From Pseudomonas sp. RIT-PI-r (GTDB lineage Bacteria > Pseudomonadota > Gammaproteobacteria > Pseudomonadales > Pseudomonadaceae): a stretch of DNA of 64,000 bases. The stretch covers positions 1 to 64,000 of the forward strand of contig NZ_LIGE01000011.1 in NCBI RefSeq assembly GCF_001297015.1, given 5' to 3'. Numbering within the stretch: position 1 is the stretch's first letter; each line of letters starts with the position of its first letter. Of this stretch, positions 1-10,183 are shown piece after piece. Made by a program: the position numbers and the translations under genes. The notes under the pieces were generated by a model. That model was not told where the DNA came from. It did no database searches and worked only from the letters and a program-made list of their open reading frames with translations.

Positions 1-82
1 CATCCCGAACTCAGCAGTGAAACGATGCATCGCCGATGGTAGTGTGGGGTTTCCCCATGTGAGAGTAGGTCATCGTCAAGAT
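1..82 (+). rRNA. rrf: 5S ribosomal RNA, 3' part (truncated by window edge)
   Basis: The first 80 or so bases match the 3' two thirds of a gammaproteobacterial 5S rRNA: the CCGAACTCAG loop region, the GCCGATGGTAGTGTGGGG helix, and the closing GTGAGAGTAGGTCATCGTC stretch. The 5' end lies outside the window. A strong terminator follows at once, so this is the end of an rRNA operon. The exact 3' end is uncertain by a few bases. Confidence 0.93.
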
Positions 83-92
83 TAAATTCCGA

Positions 93-126
93 AACCCCAA
101 TTGCGAAAGCAGTTGGGGTTTTGTTT
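93..126 (+). terminator. Rho-independent terminator of the rRNA operon
   Basis: A 12-bp stem (AACCCCAATTGC pairing with GCAGTTGGGGTT, one G-T pair) around a GAAA tetraloop is followed by a T-rich tail. It lies about 10 bases after the 5S end and separates the rRNA operon from recC. Confidence 0.92.
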
Positions 127-235
127 TGCCCGCAGGAAAGTTCTTACAGCATTCAAGGACGTCGTCCGGCTGTCACAGCCTGCCGACAATGCTAAGGTTC
201 TGCCCTAGCTTTTGTACTTTTCCAAGGAAGCCTTT

Positions 236-3200
236 ATGCCGGACGCCCAGTCCCTCAACGCTGCATTCATGGTGGTTCAGAGCAACAGCCTGGACGAACT
301 GCGCAGCCTTGTGATCAGCATCATGCGACGCTATCCACTGGCGCCTCTGGAAAACGAAATTGCCCTGGTGCAAAGCAACGGAATTGCCCAATGGCTTAAA
401 TTGGCTTTGGCGGAAGACCCCGAAGAGGACGATCTCGGCGGCTGCGGTATTGCCGCAGCGATTGATGTGCAACTGCCCGGCAGTTTTATGTGGCAGCTCT
501 ACCGAATGGTTCTGGGCCGAGAACAAATCCCCGCCAAATCCCTGCTCGATAAAGCACCACTGACTTGGCGCCTCATGCGCCTGCTACCTCAGGTCATCGA
601 TCGCGCACATTTCGAGCCGCTGCAACGGTTCCTCACCCACGACACTGACTTGCGCAAGCGTTACCAACTCTCCGAACGCCTGGCGGATCTCTTCGACCAA
701 TACCAGGTGTATCGGGCTGACTGGCTTGAAGACTGGGCTGAAGGGCGGCATCAGCTAAGGAATGTCAGAGGCGAGGTTAAGGCATTGCCAGCCACCAGTT
801 GCTGGCAAGCTGAACTGTGGCGAGCATTGCTGGAGGATGTGGGTGAACAAGGCATGGCACAAAGTCGTGCCGGTGTTCATCAGCGATTCATCGAGCGCAT
901 CAACAACCTCTCGGAAGCTCCGCCAGGGCTCCCCTCGCGAGTGATCGTTTTCGGGATTTCTTCGTTGCCGGCCCAAGTCCTTGAAGCGCTGGCCGGGCTC
1001 GCGCGTTTCAGCCAGGTTCTGCTTTGTGTGCACAACCCTTGTCGTCATCACTGGGCCGATATCGTCGCCGACAAGGACTTGCTGCGCCACCAATACAAAC
1101 GACAGTCCCGCAAGAGCGGAATGCCTGTTGTGCTGGATCCGGAAACGTTGCACCAACATGCGCACCCGCTCCTGGCTGCATGGGGAAAACAAGGTCGCGA
1201 CTACATCAACCTGCTCGATAGCTACGACGACCCCAACAGCTACCGTGCAGCGTTTCGCGATGGTCGAATCGATCTGTTCAGCGAAACTCAGGCGCACAAC
1301 CTGCTCAATCAACTTCAGGACGATATCCTGGAACTGCGCCCGCTCAACGAAACCCGTGAGCACTGGCCTGCTGTTGATCTGACAAAAGACGACTCGATCC
1401 GTTTTCACATTGCCCACAGCGCTCAGCGTGAAGTTGAAATTCTCCACGACCAGCTCTTGGCCCGTTTCAGCGCAAATCCTGATTTGCGTCCTCGGGATGT
1501 CATTGTGATGGTGCCGGAGATCGACAGCTATGCGCCGCATATCCGTGCAGTATTCGGTCAACTTGATCGTCATGATCCACGCTTCATTCCTTTCACATTG
1601 GCGGACCAGGGCCAGCGGGGCCGCGATCCGCTACTGATCGCGGTCGAGCATCTGCTCAAACTGCCAGACAGCCGTTTTCCCGTCAGTGAGATCCTCGACC
1701 TGCTCGATGTTCCCGCATTGCGTGCCCGTTTCGGCGTGGAAGAACGCGACTTGCCGACGCTGCACCGCTGGATTGAAGGCGCAGGTGTCCGTTGGGGCAT
1801 GAACGCCGAGCAACGTGCAGGGCTCGGCTTGCCCGATGAGCTGGAGCAGAACAGCTGGCATTTCGGTCTGCGCCGGATGTTGCTTGGTTACGCCGTTGGT
1901 AGCGCGAACGCCTGCGCGGGTATCGAACCCTATGATGAAATCGGTGGCCTGGATGCGGCATTGATCGGGCCGCTGGTGGCCTTGCTTGATGCACTGGAGC
2001 TCGCCCACCATGAGCTTACGCAGCCGGCCCAACCCAAAGAATGGGGCCAGCGACTGCAAGCGCTCATGCAACTGTTCTTCAAAGCCAGCAATGAACACGA
2101 CGATTACTTGCTGACCCAACTCGAGGAGCTTCGCGAAACCTGGTTGGAGACCTGCGAAGCTGTGGGGCTGGTCGATGAATTACCACTGACTGTCGTGCGA
2201 GAAGCCTGGCTCGCCGGGCTGGATCAAGGCCGATTGTCTCAACGCTTCCTCGCCGGCGCGGTGAACTTCTGCACGTTGATGCCGATGCGCGCCATCCCCT
2301 TCAAACTGGTTTGTTTGCTGGGCATGAATGACGGGGACTACCCCCGTGCGCAACCACCCTTAGATTTCGATCTGATGGGCAGCGACTACCGTCCGGGTGA
2401 TCGCTCCCGGCGTGAAGACGACCGCTATCTGTTACTCGAAGCGTTGCTGTCTGCGCGTAATCAGCTCTACATCAGTTGGGTTGGTCGCAGCATTCGTGAC
2501 AACAGCGAGCGCCCGGCGTCGGTGCTGATCGGTCAGTTGCGCGATCACCTGGCCAGCGGCTGGCGACTGCTCGACGAAAATCGGGATTTGCTGAGCGCCA
2601 TGACAGAGGAGCATCCGTTGCAACCGTTCAGTGCGCGTTATTTCCATGAAGGTGATCAACTGTTCAGCTACGCCAGTGAATGGCAGGTGTTGCATCAACA
2701 GCCTGTACCGAAAAATAACGCAGAGTTACTCACGCCTTTCGTTCAGGAGGAACCGCTGAGCCTCGCTCTCTTGCAGGACTTTCTGCGTAATCCTGTACGG
2801 CATTTCTTCACGCAGCGACTCAAGGTGTATTTCGAAGCCGCCGAAGCGCCGTTGGCCGATGAAGAGCCTTTTGTGCTCGACGCATTGCAGCGTTATACGC
2901 TCAGCGACAGCCTTCTCGAAGCTGCGCTGAGGCAACCGGACAACATTGATCAAGCCCTCGAGGTTCAAGCCCGCCGTCTGCAAAACAGTGGCCTGTTGCC
3001 GATGGCTGGCTTCGGCGAATGTTTACAGCGAGAACTGATCGAACCGCTGCCGGACCTGTTGCAGCGTTATCAACAACTACTGACGTTATGGCCGACACCG
3101 CTGACCAGTGCGATCCCGATCAGCCTCGATTTACAGGGTTTGCGCCTGGAAGGCTGGCTTTCAGGCCTGCATCAGCGCGCCGATGGTGGTGTGTTGTCGG

Positions 3201-3688
3201 TCACGACCATTCCCAACAGCATCGGCTCGATCAAAAGTCGCAAATGGCATCGATTGACCAAGCCGTGGGTCAATCATCTGGTCGCCTGCGCCTGCGGGCT
3301 TTCGTTGACCACAGCGTTGGTCGCCAGTGACGACACCTTGCTGCTTGAGCCGATGGAGCAAGAGCGAGCGCTGCGTTTCCTTGGCGATGTGCTGCTCGCC
3401 TGGCAGGCCGGTATGCGCCAGCCATTACCGATCGCCGTCAAAACCGCATTCGCCTGGCTGTCCCAGACCGATCCACTCAAGGCCGAAGCGGCCGCGCGTA
3501 AAGCCTACGAAGGTGATGGCCAGACCAGTGAAGGCGAGCGTCGCGAAAGTCCGGCGTTGTCCCGGCAATATGCCGACTTCGATGCGCTGCTCGCGGACGA
3601 AACATTCTCCGGCTGGTGCGACGCCTTGTACCGTCCATTGCTTGAAGCCCCTTGGCGCTCATTGTCCAGTGATGGGGCACGCGCATGA
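236..3688 (+). CDS. recC: RecBCD exonuclease V subunit gamma (RecC)
   Basis: Encodes 1150 residues, close to the size of E. coli RecC. RecC is the non-catalytic scaffold of the RecBCD helicase-nuclease; it splits the DNA duplex and recognises Chi. The N-terminus (VVQSNSLDELRSLV, then LVQSNGIAQWLKLALA) and the later LVCLLGMNDGDYPR motif are characteristic. The ATG at 236 was chosen over an in-frame TTG at 212 because an AAGGAAG ribosome site sits five bases before it. The stop overlaps the recB start (ATGA), so recC, recB and recD are probably translationally coupled. Confidence 0.97.
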   Translation: MPDAQSLNAAFMVVQSNSLDELRSLVISIMRRYPLAPLENEIALVQSNGIAQWLKLALAEDPEEDDLGGCGIAAAIDVQLPGSFMWQLYRMVLGREQIPAKSLLDKAPLTWRLMRLLPQVIDRAHFEPLQRFLTHDTDLRKRYQLSERLADLFDQYQVYRADWLEDWAEGRHQLRNVRGEVKALPATSCWQAELWRALLEDVGEQGMAQSRAGVHQRFIERINNLSEAPPGLPSRVIVFGISSLPAQVLEALAGLARFSQVLLCVHNPCRHHWADIVADKDLLRHQYKRQSRKSGMPVVLDPETLHQHAHPLLAAWGKQGRDYINLLDSYDDPNSYRAAFRDGRIDLFSETQAHNLLNQLQDDILELRPLNETREHWPAVDLTKDDSIRFHIAHSAQREVEILHDQLLARFSANPDLRPRDVIVMVPEIDSYAPHIRAVFGQLDRHDPRFIPFTLADQGQRGRDPLLIAVEHLLKLPDSRFPVSEILDLLDVPALRARFGVEERDLPTLHRWIEGAGVRWGMNAEQRAGLGLPDELEQNSWHFGLRRMLLGYAVGSANACAGIEPYDEIGGLDAALIGPLVALLDALELAHHELTQPAQPKEWGQRLQALMQLFFKASNEHDDYLLTQLEELRETWLETCEAVGLVDELPLTVVREAWLAGLDQGRLSQRFLAGAVNFCTLMPMRAIPFKLVCLLGMNDGDYPRAQPPLDFDLMGSDYRPGDRSRREDDRYLLLEALLSARNQLYISWVGRSIRDNSERPASVLIGQLRDHLASGWRLLDENRDLLSAMTEEHPLQPFSARYFHEGDQLFSYASEWQVLHQQPVPKNNAELLTPFVQEEPLSLALLQDFLRNPVRHFFTQRLKVYFEAAEAPLADEEPFVLDALQRYTLSDSLLEAALRQPDNIDQALEVQARRLQNSGLLPMAGFGECLQRELIEPLPDLLQRYQQLLTLWPTPLTSAIPISLDLQGLRLEGWLSGLHQRADGGVLSVTTIPNSIGSIKSRKWHRLTKPWVNHLVACACGLSLTTALVASDDTLLLEPMEQERALRFLGDVLLAWQAGMRQPLPIAVKTAFAWLSQTDPLKAEAAARKAYEGDGQTSEGERRESPALSRQYADFDALLADETFSGWCDALYRPLLEAPWRSLSSDGARA

Positions 3689-6600
3689 GTACAAAAACTC
3701 CACTTGCCTTGGCATTCCCCCTGCGTGGCAGCCAGTTGATCGAAGCGAGTGCCGGTACCGGCAAGACCTTCACTATCTCAGCACTTTATCTGCGCCTGAT
3801 CCTGGGGCACGGAGGCGAAGCCAACAGCTTCGGTCGTGAGCTTTTGCCGCCGCAAATTCTCGTAGTGACATTCACCGACGCGGCGACCAAAGAACTGCGC
3901 GAACGGATTCGTACGCGACTGGCCGAGGCCGCACGATTCTTTCGTGACGAGATGGCGGCCCCTGACGGATTGATCGCAGAACTGCGCGATCAATTCGTCC
4001 CGCAGCAATGGCCCGGTTGCGCCAATCGTCTCGATATTGCCGCACAATGGATGGACGAAGCCGCCGTTTCGACCATCCACAGTTGGTGTCAGCGCATGCT
4101 GCGTGAGCATGCGTTCGACAGCGGCAGTCTGTTCACCCAATCCCTGGAAACCGATCACAGCGACCTGCTTGGCGAAGTGTTACGCGATTACTGGCGGCTG
4201 TTTTGTTACCCGATGCAGGGTGATGCGCTCAATTGGGTTCGCAACAACTGGGGCGGTCCTGCGGCATTGTTGCCGCGTGTCCGTGGCTTGTTCGCCAGTG
4301 AGCGTGACAGCGATGAAGGCAAGGCACCCGCTGAGCTTATCGAAGAGTGCCTGCAAGAACGCCGCGCTGCATTGATCGAACTGAAAATGCCGTGGCGCCA
4401 ATGGGCAGACGAGTTGCTCGCCATCTGTCATCAAGGTGTTGCCAGCAAGACTGTCGATGGTCGCAAGATGCAAGCGCGTTACTTTGAACCGTGGTTCGAG
4501 AAGCTCAAGGCCTGGGCCGAAGACGAGGCCATGGAGCAACTGGACATCGGCACCGGCTTCACTCGACTGACTCCCGACGGCATGGCTGAGGCCTGGAAAG
4601 GCCAGGCCCCCAGTCATCCTGGGCTGGACGCCATGCACGGGCTCAAATCCAGTCTCGATGCATTGCCCACCCCCGACGCCGCTGTCCTGCAACACGCCGC
4701 CAAATGGGTCGGTGCGCGTTTCGAAGAAGAAAAACGCCGACGCGCCGAAATGGGTTTCGACGACATGCTGTTGCGTTTGGATGCCGCACTGCAATCCGAA
4801 GGAGGAGAGCGTCTTGCGATCTTGATTCGCGAGCAGTTTCCGGTCGCGCTGATCGACGAATTCCAGGACACCGATCCGGTGCAGTACCGGATTTTCGAGA
4901 CGATCTATCGGATCGAAGAAAACAATCCAGACACCGGGCTGTTTCTGATCGGCGACCCGAAACAGGCGATCTATGCTTTTCGCGGTGCGGACATCTACAC
5001 CTATTTGCGTGCGCGTCAGGCTACCAGCGGCCGCTTGCATACGCTCGGCACCAACTTCCGCTCCAGTCACGGCATGGTCAACGCGGTCAACCATGTATTC
5101 CAACGCGCCGAGTCCCGAGAGCAGGGACGCGGCGCGTTTTTGTTTCGGGAAAAAAATGGTGCTAACCCGGTGCCGTTTCTCCCTGTCGAGTCTCAGGGGC
5201 GCAAGGAAAAACTTCAGGTTGCCGGGCAAGACGTCGCAGCGCTGAATGTCTGGCTGTTGCCCAGCGATCAGCCATTGTCTGGCGCGGTCTATCGCCAACA
5301 ATTGGCGGGCGCCTGTGCCAGTGAGATCACTGCGTTGCTCAATGGCGGGCAAAGCGCCAGTGCGGGATTCACCCAGGATGGTAAGGACTTCAGAGGCCTG
5401 CGCCCCTCGGACATCGCGATCCTCGTTCGTGACGGTAAAGAAGCCCAGGCCGTGCGCAGTGAACTCGCCAGTCGTGGTGTGCGCAGCGTTTATCTGTCGG
5501 ACAAGGACTCGGTGTTCGCCGCTCAGGAGGCCCACGACCTGTTGTCGTGGCTCAAGGCCTGTGCCGAACCGGATGTCGAACGCTCGCTGAAAGCCGCGCT
5601 GGCCTGCATCACCCTGAACCTGCCCCTGGTTGAGCTGGAACGGCTGAATCAGGACGAGTTGGTCTGGGAAACCCGCGTCATGCAGTTTCGTGGTTACCGC
5701 GAACTGTGGCGCAAGCATGGCGTACTGCCGATGCTCCGACGTCTGTTGCACGACTTCCAATTGCCGCAGACCTTGATGGCGCGCAGCGATGGCGAGCGGG
5801 TACTGACCAACCTTTTGCACCTCTCGGAACTGATGCAGCAAGCCGCCGCTGAACTGGATGGCGAGCAAGCGCTGATCCGCCATCTGGCCGAGCTTCTGGC
5901 GTTGTCGGGGCAGGCCGGCGAAGAGCAGATCCTCCGTCTGGAAAGCGACGAGCAACTGGTCAAGGTGGTGACCATTCACAAGTCGAAAGGGCTCGAGTAT
6001 CCACTGGTGTTCCTGCCATTCATCTGCTCGGCAAAACCGGTCGACGGCAGCCGATTGCCGCTGCATTACCACGACGCTTCGGGCAAGGCCCAAGTGAGCC
6101 TCAAGCCAACCGCCGAATTGATTGCGCAAGCGGATGAAGAGCGCCTCGCCGAGGATCTGCGTTTGCTGTATGTCGCCCTGACCCGCGCGCAACATGCCTG
6201 CTGGCTGGGCGTGACGGATCTCAAGCGCGGCAATAACAACAGCTCGGTGCTGCACCTTTCTGCGTTGGGTTATCTGCTGGGCGGTGGCGCGTCTCTGGGG
6301 GAATCCAGCGGACTCGACCGTTGGCTGCGAGATCTGCAGCAGGACTGCGCGGCAATCAGCATCGCAGAAACACCGCAGCCCTCCGACGAACACTACCGGC
6401 CGCCGCGCAACGAAGCCGTCCTCAGTGCCACGCTATTGCCCAAGCGCAAGGCCAGTGAAAACTGGTGGATCGCCTCCTACAGCGCGCTGCGCATCAGCGA
6501 TGTGCTGAGTGTCGGCAGCGATGAAGCTCCGGACAGTCCGCAAGCGCAAAAGCTGTTCGATGACGAGCGCCTCGACCCGGACGCACCACGGGAAATCATT

Positions 6601-7374
6601 GCTGGCGGCGCTGATATTCACCGCTTCCCCCGAGGTCCGAATCCAGGAACGTTTCTCCACGGTTTACTGGAGTGGGCCGGAGACGATGGCTTCGCGGTGT
6701 CTCGCGAGGCGCTGGAAGATGCGATTGCTCGTCGCTGCAACTTGCGTGGCTGGGAAGGCTGGATCCTCACCCTCAGTGACTGGCTGCAGCACCTGCTTAA
6801 ATCGCCATTGCCAATTGATGGCGGGCAGCCGCCGGTGATTCTCGAGCAACTCAAGCAGTACCGCGTCGAGATGGAGTTCTGGTTCGCCAGCCATAAAGTC
6901 GATGTGCTCAAACTTGACGAACTGGTGCGCCAGTACACGCACAATGGAGTCGCCCGTGTTGCGGCAGAACCAGTACAACTCAACGGCATGTTCAAAGGCT
7001 TCATCGACCTGACCTTTGAACACGATGGCCGTTATTACGTGGCTGATTACAAATCCAACTGGCTGGGCGTGGATGATCTGGCCTACACCGCGCAAGCCAT
7101 GGAACAGTCGATCCTCGACAATCGCTACGACCTGCAATACGTATTGTACCTGTTGGCGCTGCATCGCCAGCTCAAGGCGCGGCTAGCGGAATACGATTAC
7201 GACCGGCACATCGGTGGCGCGCTGTATATGTTCCTGCGTGGCACCCGTGCAGACAGTCGCGGTGTTTACTTTGCCCGTCCGCCGCGCGAGTTGATCGAGC
7301 GGCTGGACCGGATGTTCCAGGGTAAACCCGAACCCAAGGCCGAACCCGCATGGGAACAGGGAGTCCTGCTATGA
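3685..7374 (+). CDS. recB: RecBCD exonuclease V subunit beta (RecB)
   Basis: Encodes 1229 residues. RecB is a 3'-5' SF1A helicase with a C-terminal nuclease domain that processes double-strand breaks. Walker A is ASAGTGKT with Lys27. The Walker B region reads LIDEFQDTDPVQYRIF and is followed by GDPKQAIYAFRGAD. The nuclease motif VADYKSNW (Asp1121, Lys1123) and the downstream YDLQYVLYLLALHR match the E. coli nuclease centre, so both activities look intact. The ATG overlaps the recC stop. Confidence 0.98.
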   Translation: MSTKTPLALAFPLRGSQLIEASAGTGKTFTISALYLRLILGHGGEANSFGRELLPPQILVVTFTDAATKELRERIRTRLAEAARFFRDEMAAPDGLIAELRDQFVPQQWPGCANRLDIAAQWMDEAAVSTIHSWCQRMLREHAFDSGSLFTQSLETDHSDLLGEVLRDYWRLFCYPMQGDALNWVRNNWGGPAALLPRVRGLFASERDSDEGKAPAELIEECLQERRAALIELKMPWRQWADELLAICHQGVASKTVDGRKMQARYFEPWFEKLKAWAEDEAMEQLDIGTGFTRLTPDGMAEAWKGQAPSHPGLDAMHGLKSSLDALPTPDAAVLQHAAKWVGARFEEEKRRRAEMGFDDMLLRLDAALQSEGGERLAILIREQFPVALIDEFQDTDPVQYRIFETIYRIEENNPDTGLFLIGDPKQAIYAFRGADIYTYLRARQATSGRLHTLGTNFRSSHGMVNAVNHVFQRAESREQGRGAFLFREKNGANPVPFLPVESQGRKEKLQVAGQDVAALNVWLLPSDQPLSGAVYRQQLAGACASEITALLNGGQSASAGFTQDGKDFRGLRPSDIAILVRDGKEAQAVRSELASRGVRSVYLSDKDSVFAAQEAHDLLSWLKACAEPDVERSLKAALACITLNLPLVELERLNQDELVWETRVMQFRGYRELWRKHGVLPMLRRLLHDFQLPQTLMARSDGERVLTNLLHLSELMQQAAAELDGEQALIRHLAELLALSGQAGEEQILRLESDEQLVKVVTIHKSKGLEYPLVFLPFICSAKPVDGSRLPLHYHDASGKAQVSLKPTAELIAQADEERLAEDLRLLYVALTRAQHACWLGVTDLKRGNNNSSVLHLSALGYLLGGGASLGESSGLDRWLRDLQQDCAAISIAETPQPSDEHYRPPRNEAVLSATLLPKRKASENWWIASYSALRISDVLSVGSDEAPDSPQAQKLFDDERLDPDAPREIIAGGADIHRFPRGPNPGTFLHGLLEWAGDDGFAVSREALEDAIARRCNLRGWEGWILTLSDWLQHLLKSPLPIDGGQPPVILEQLKQYRVEMEFWFASHKVDVLKLDELVRQYTHNGVARVAAEPVQLNGMFKGFIDLTFEHDGRYYVADYKSNWLGVDDLAYTAQAMEQSILDNRYDLQYVLYLLALHRQLKARLAEYDYDRHIGGALYMFLRGTRADSRGVYFARPPRELIERLDRMFQGKPEPKAEPAWEQGVLL

Positions 7375-9488
7375 GCCGCACTTTTGCTGATCTGTTGCCG
7401 ACCCCGTTGGCGGCCGATAGCCTGTCGAAACTCGCGCCGCTGACCAGCGCCGATGATTTGCTGCTGTTACTCACCCGCTGGGTCGAGCGGGGTTGGTTGC
7501 GTGCGCTGGACAAGGCGTTCGTCGCATTTCTTCACGAGCTTGAGCCGGGCACCGATCCGTTGGTGTTGCTCGCTGCCGCACTGACCAGTCACCAGTTGGG
7601 CCACGGCCACGTGTGTCTGGATCTGTTCGAAACACTCAAGGCCCCGGATTTTGCTCTGTCGTTGCCGCCCGAGGGTGATGTGCAGGGCGGCGTGTTGCTG
7701 TTGCCCTCGCAACTGCTTGAAGCGCTCGACGGCGTGCATTGGTGCAAGACGCTGGCCGGAAGTGGTCTGGTCGCACTGGCGGCCGATACCCGAGAAGCGG
7801 CGCAGCAGCGGCCATTGGTGTTGGTCGGGAAACGTCTGTATCTGCGACGTTACTGGGCTTACGAACGGCGCATCGACGCGGCGTTGCGCCAGCGTTTGGC
7901 ACAAACTGAGGCAACCCCGGAGGATCTGCCGCAGCGGTTGAATGAATTGTTCGGATCGGCCCGCTCCGGCGAGGTGATCGACTGGCAGAAGCTCGCCTGC
8001 GCCCTTGCCACTCGCAGTGCTTTCAGCATTGTCACTGGCGGCCCGGGCACCGGCAAAACGACGACGGTGGTACGTCTGCTCGCGCTGCTTCAAGCGCCGG
8101 CGGTTGAGGCGGGTCACCCGCTGCGGATTCGCCTTGCCGCCCCGACGGGTAAAGCGGCGGCGCGACTGACCGAGTCCATTAGTCAGCAAGTGCAATCGCT
8201 GAAAGTTGCCGAAGAGGTGCGCGCGAAAATCCCCTGCGACGTGACCACCGTGCACCGTTTGCTCGGCAGTCGCCCCGGTACGCGACACTTCCGCCACCAC
8301 GCCGGCAACCGCTTGCCGCTGGATGTGCTGGTGGTCGACGAAGCGTCAATGATCGATCTGGAAATGATGGCCAACCTGCTCGACGCGTTGCCGGCCCATG
8401 CGCGACTCGTGCTGCTCGGTGACAAGGATCAACTCGCTTCCGTGGAAGCCGGCGCGGTTCTTGGTGATCTGTGTCGTGACGCCGAGCAGGGCTGGTACAA
8501 CCCGCAAACCCGTCACTGGCTGGAATTTGTCAGCGGTGAATCGTTGCAAGGCAGCGGCCTGCACGAGGACATCGACGGCACCCATCCACTGGCGCAACAA
8601 GTGGTGATGCTGCGCCACTCGCGACGTTTTGGCGAGGGCAGTGGCATCGGTCAGCTCGCGCGGCGGGTCAATCAGCAGCTACCGCTTGAAGCGCGTCAGC
8701 TGCTGGACAGCGGGCACTATAAAGATGTGTTTGCGGTAAAACTGCCCAAGGGTGAACACGATCCCAAGCTCGAACGACTGGCGCTTGACGGCCACGGCGA
8801 TGGCAACGGACCGCAAGGCTATCGGCACTATCTGAGCGTGCTGCGCAATCAGCGTCCGTCGCCCGACAGACCGCTGGAACATCCAGACTGGACCCACTGG
8901 GCGCGTGACGTCTTGCAGGCCTTCGACACCTTCCAGCTGTTGTGTGCCGTGCGCAAAGGAGCATGGGGCGTTGAGGGCCTGAACCTGCGCATCACCGCCG
9001 CGTTGCTCAAGGCACGCCTGATCGACAACGATCAGCAATGGTACGAAGGTCGCCCGGTACTGATGACCCGCAATGACTATGGTCTGGGTCTGATGAACGG
9101 CGACATCGGCATCGCACTCAAGCTACCCGAGCGCGACGGGCCGGATGCCGGCAAGCCGCTGCTGCGCGTAGCCTTCCCGCGTAACGATGGCCAGGGCGGT
9201 GTGCGTTTCGTATTGCCGAGTCGGCTCAACGACGTGGAAACCGTCTACGCAATGACGGTGCACAAGTCGCAGGGCTCGGAGTTCGCGCACACTGCGCTGA
9301 TCCTTCCGGATGCCTTGAACCCGGTGCTGACCAAGGAACTGATCTACACCGGCATCACCCGCGCGAAACACTGGTTCACCCTCATCGAGCCGCGTACCGA
9401 GGTGTTTGAAGAGGCCGTACAGCGCAAGGTCAAGCGTCTCAGCGGACTGATGCTGGAACTGGAAGAGGGGGGCGTGCCTCACGGGTGA
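7371..9488 (+). CDS. recD: RecBCD exonuclease V subunit alpha (RecD)
   Basis: Encodes 705 residues. RecD is the 5'-3' SF1B helicase motor of RecBCD. It has Walker A GGPGTGKTTT (Lys229), a DEASMIDLEMM Walker B, and the C-terminal AMTVHKSQGSEF and YTGITRAK motifs. The ATG at 7371 overlaps the recB stop by four bases; an in-frame GTG at 7350 lies inside recB and was rejected. No terminator is visible before yfiR, 119 bases downstream. Confidence 0.97.
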   Translation: MSRTFADLLPTPLAADSLSKLAPLTSADDLLLLLTRWVERGWLRALDKAFVAFLHELEPGTDPLVLLAAALTSHQLGHGHVCLDLFETLKAPDFALSLPPEGDVQGGVLLLPSQLLEALDGVHWCKTLAGSGLVALAADTREAAQQRPLVLVGKRLYLRRYWAYERRIDAALRQRLAQTEATPEDLPQRLNELFGSARSGEVIDWQKLACALATRSAFSIVTGGPGTGKTTTVVRLLALLQAPAVEAGHPLRIRLAAPTGKAAARLTESISQQVQSLKVAEEVRAKIPCDVTTVHRLLGSRPGTRHFRHHAGNRLPLDVLVVDEASMIDLEMMANLLDALPAHARLVLLGDKDQLASVEAGAVLGDLCRDAEQGWYNPQTRHWLEFVSGESLQGSGLHEDIDGTHPLAQQVVMLRHSRRFGEGSGIGQLARRVNQQLPLEARQLLDSGHYKDVFAVKLPKGEHDPKLERLALDGHGDGNGPQGYRHYLSVLRNQRPSPDRPLEHPDWTHWARDVLQAFDTFQLLCAVRKGAWGVEGLNLRITAALLKARLIDNDQQWYEGRPVLMTRNDYGLGLMNGDIGIALKLPERDGPDAGKPLLRVAFPRNDGQGGVRFVLPSRLNDVETVYAMTVHKSQGSEFAHTALILPDALNPVLTKELIYTGITRAKHWFTLIEPRTEVFEEAVQRKVKRLSGLMLELEEGGVPHG

Positions 9489-9607
9489 AAATCCAGACGT
9501 CGAACGGCGTTTATTGACCAACCGGTCAGGGGGCACCGCCTCGCTGGTGTTGCACCGCTGTGCTATCGTTGCGGCATCATTTCGCTACGATCCAAGAGAA
9601 TCCCTGC

Positions 9608-10183
9608 ATGAAGGTGTCTGTCTGGGCGACAGAGCGCGCGGTTCGCTGCAAGTACGCGTTGCTTGTCGGTCTGCTCTGGCTGTTGACGGGCGTGGCCGTC
9701 GCGCAAGTGCAAAAGCCGACGGGCATGGCTGAGCAACGCGCGCAGTCGGTCACTCAAGTGGTTCTCGGCATCCTCAGTTACGCTCGCTGGCCGGTGGAGC
9801 CTGCGCAACTGCGCCTGTGCATCGTCGGCCCTACCGAATACACCGATGATCTGGTCAAAGGCACCACGCAGGCCACTGGCCGACCGGTCATCGTGCGCCG
9901 CTTGCTGGCGGACAATCCGGCGATCGTCAGCGAGTGCGATGCGGTCTATATCGGCAAACTGACAGCGGATGAGCGCAGTCGTCTTTTCGAATCGTTGATT
10001 GGCCATCCGGTGCTGAGCATCAGCGAAGGTGACGATCAGTGCACGGTTGGCAGCCTGTTCTGCCTGCGCGTCGGCGATGAGCAGGTGTCTTTCGAGGTCA
10101 ACCTCGACTCGGTTGCCCGCAGCGGCGTACGCATTCATCCAAGCGTGCTGCAATTGTCGCGTCGCAAGCCGGCGGCACCATGA
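9608..10183 (+). CDS. yfiR: YfiR-like periplasmic regulator (DUF4154)
   Basis: Encodes 191 residues with a signal peptide (ALLVGLLWLLTGVAVAQV). YfiR proteins are periplasmic repressors of the diguanylate cyclase YfiN; redox or cell-envelope stress relieves the repression. The body has the family pattern: YARWPVE near residue 60, then LRLCIVGPT, VYIGKL and a final VRIHPSVLQLSRR. Several cysteines (in LCIVG, SECDAV, DQCTVGSLFCL) fit the disulfide-forming cysteines known in P. aeruginosa YfiR. The stop overlaps the yfiN start. Confidence 0.92.
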   Translation: MKVSVWATERAVRCKYALLVGLLWLLTGVAVAQVQKPTGMAEQRAQSVTQVVLGILSYARWPVEPAQLRLCIVGPTEYTDDLVKGTTQATGRPVIVRRLLADNPAIVSECDAVYIGKLTADERSRLFESLIGHPVLSISEGDDQCTVGSLFCLRVGDEQVSFEVNLDSVARSGVRIHPSVLQLSRRKPAAP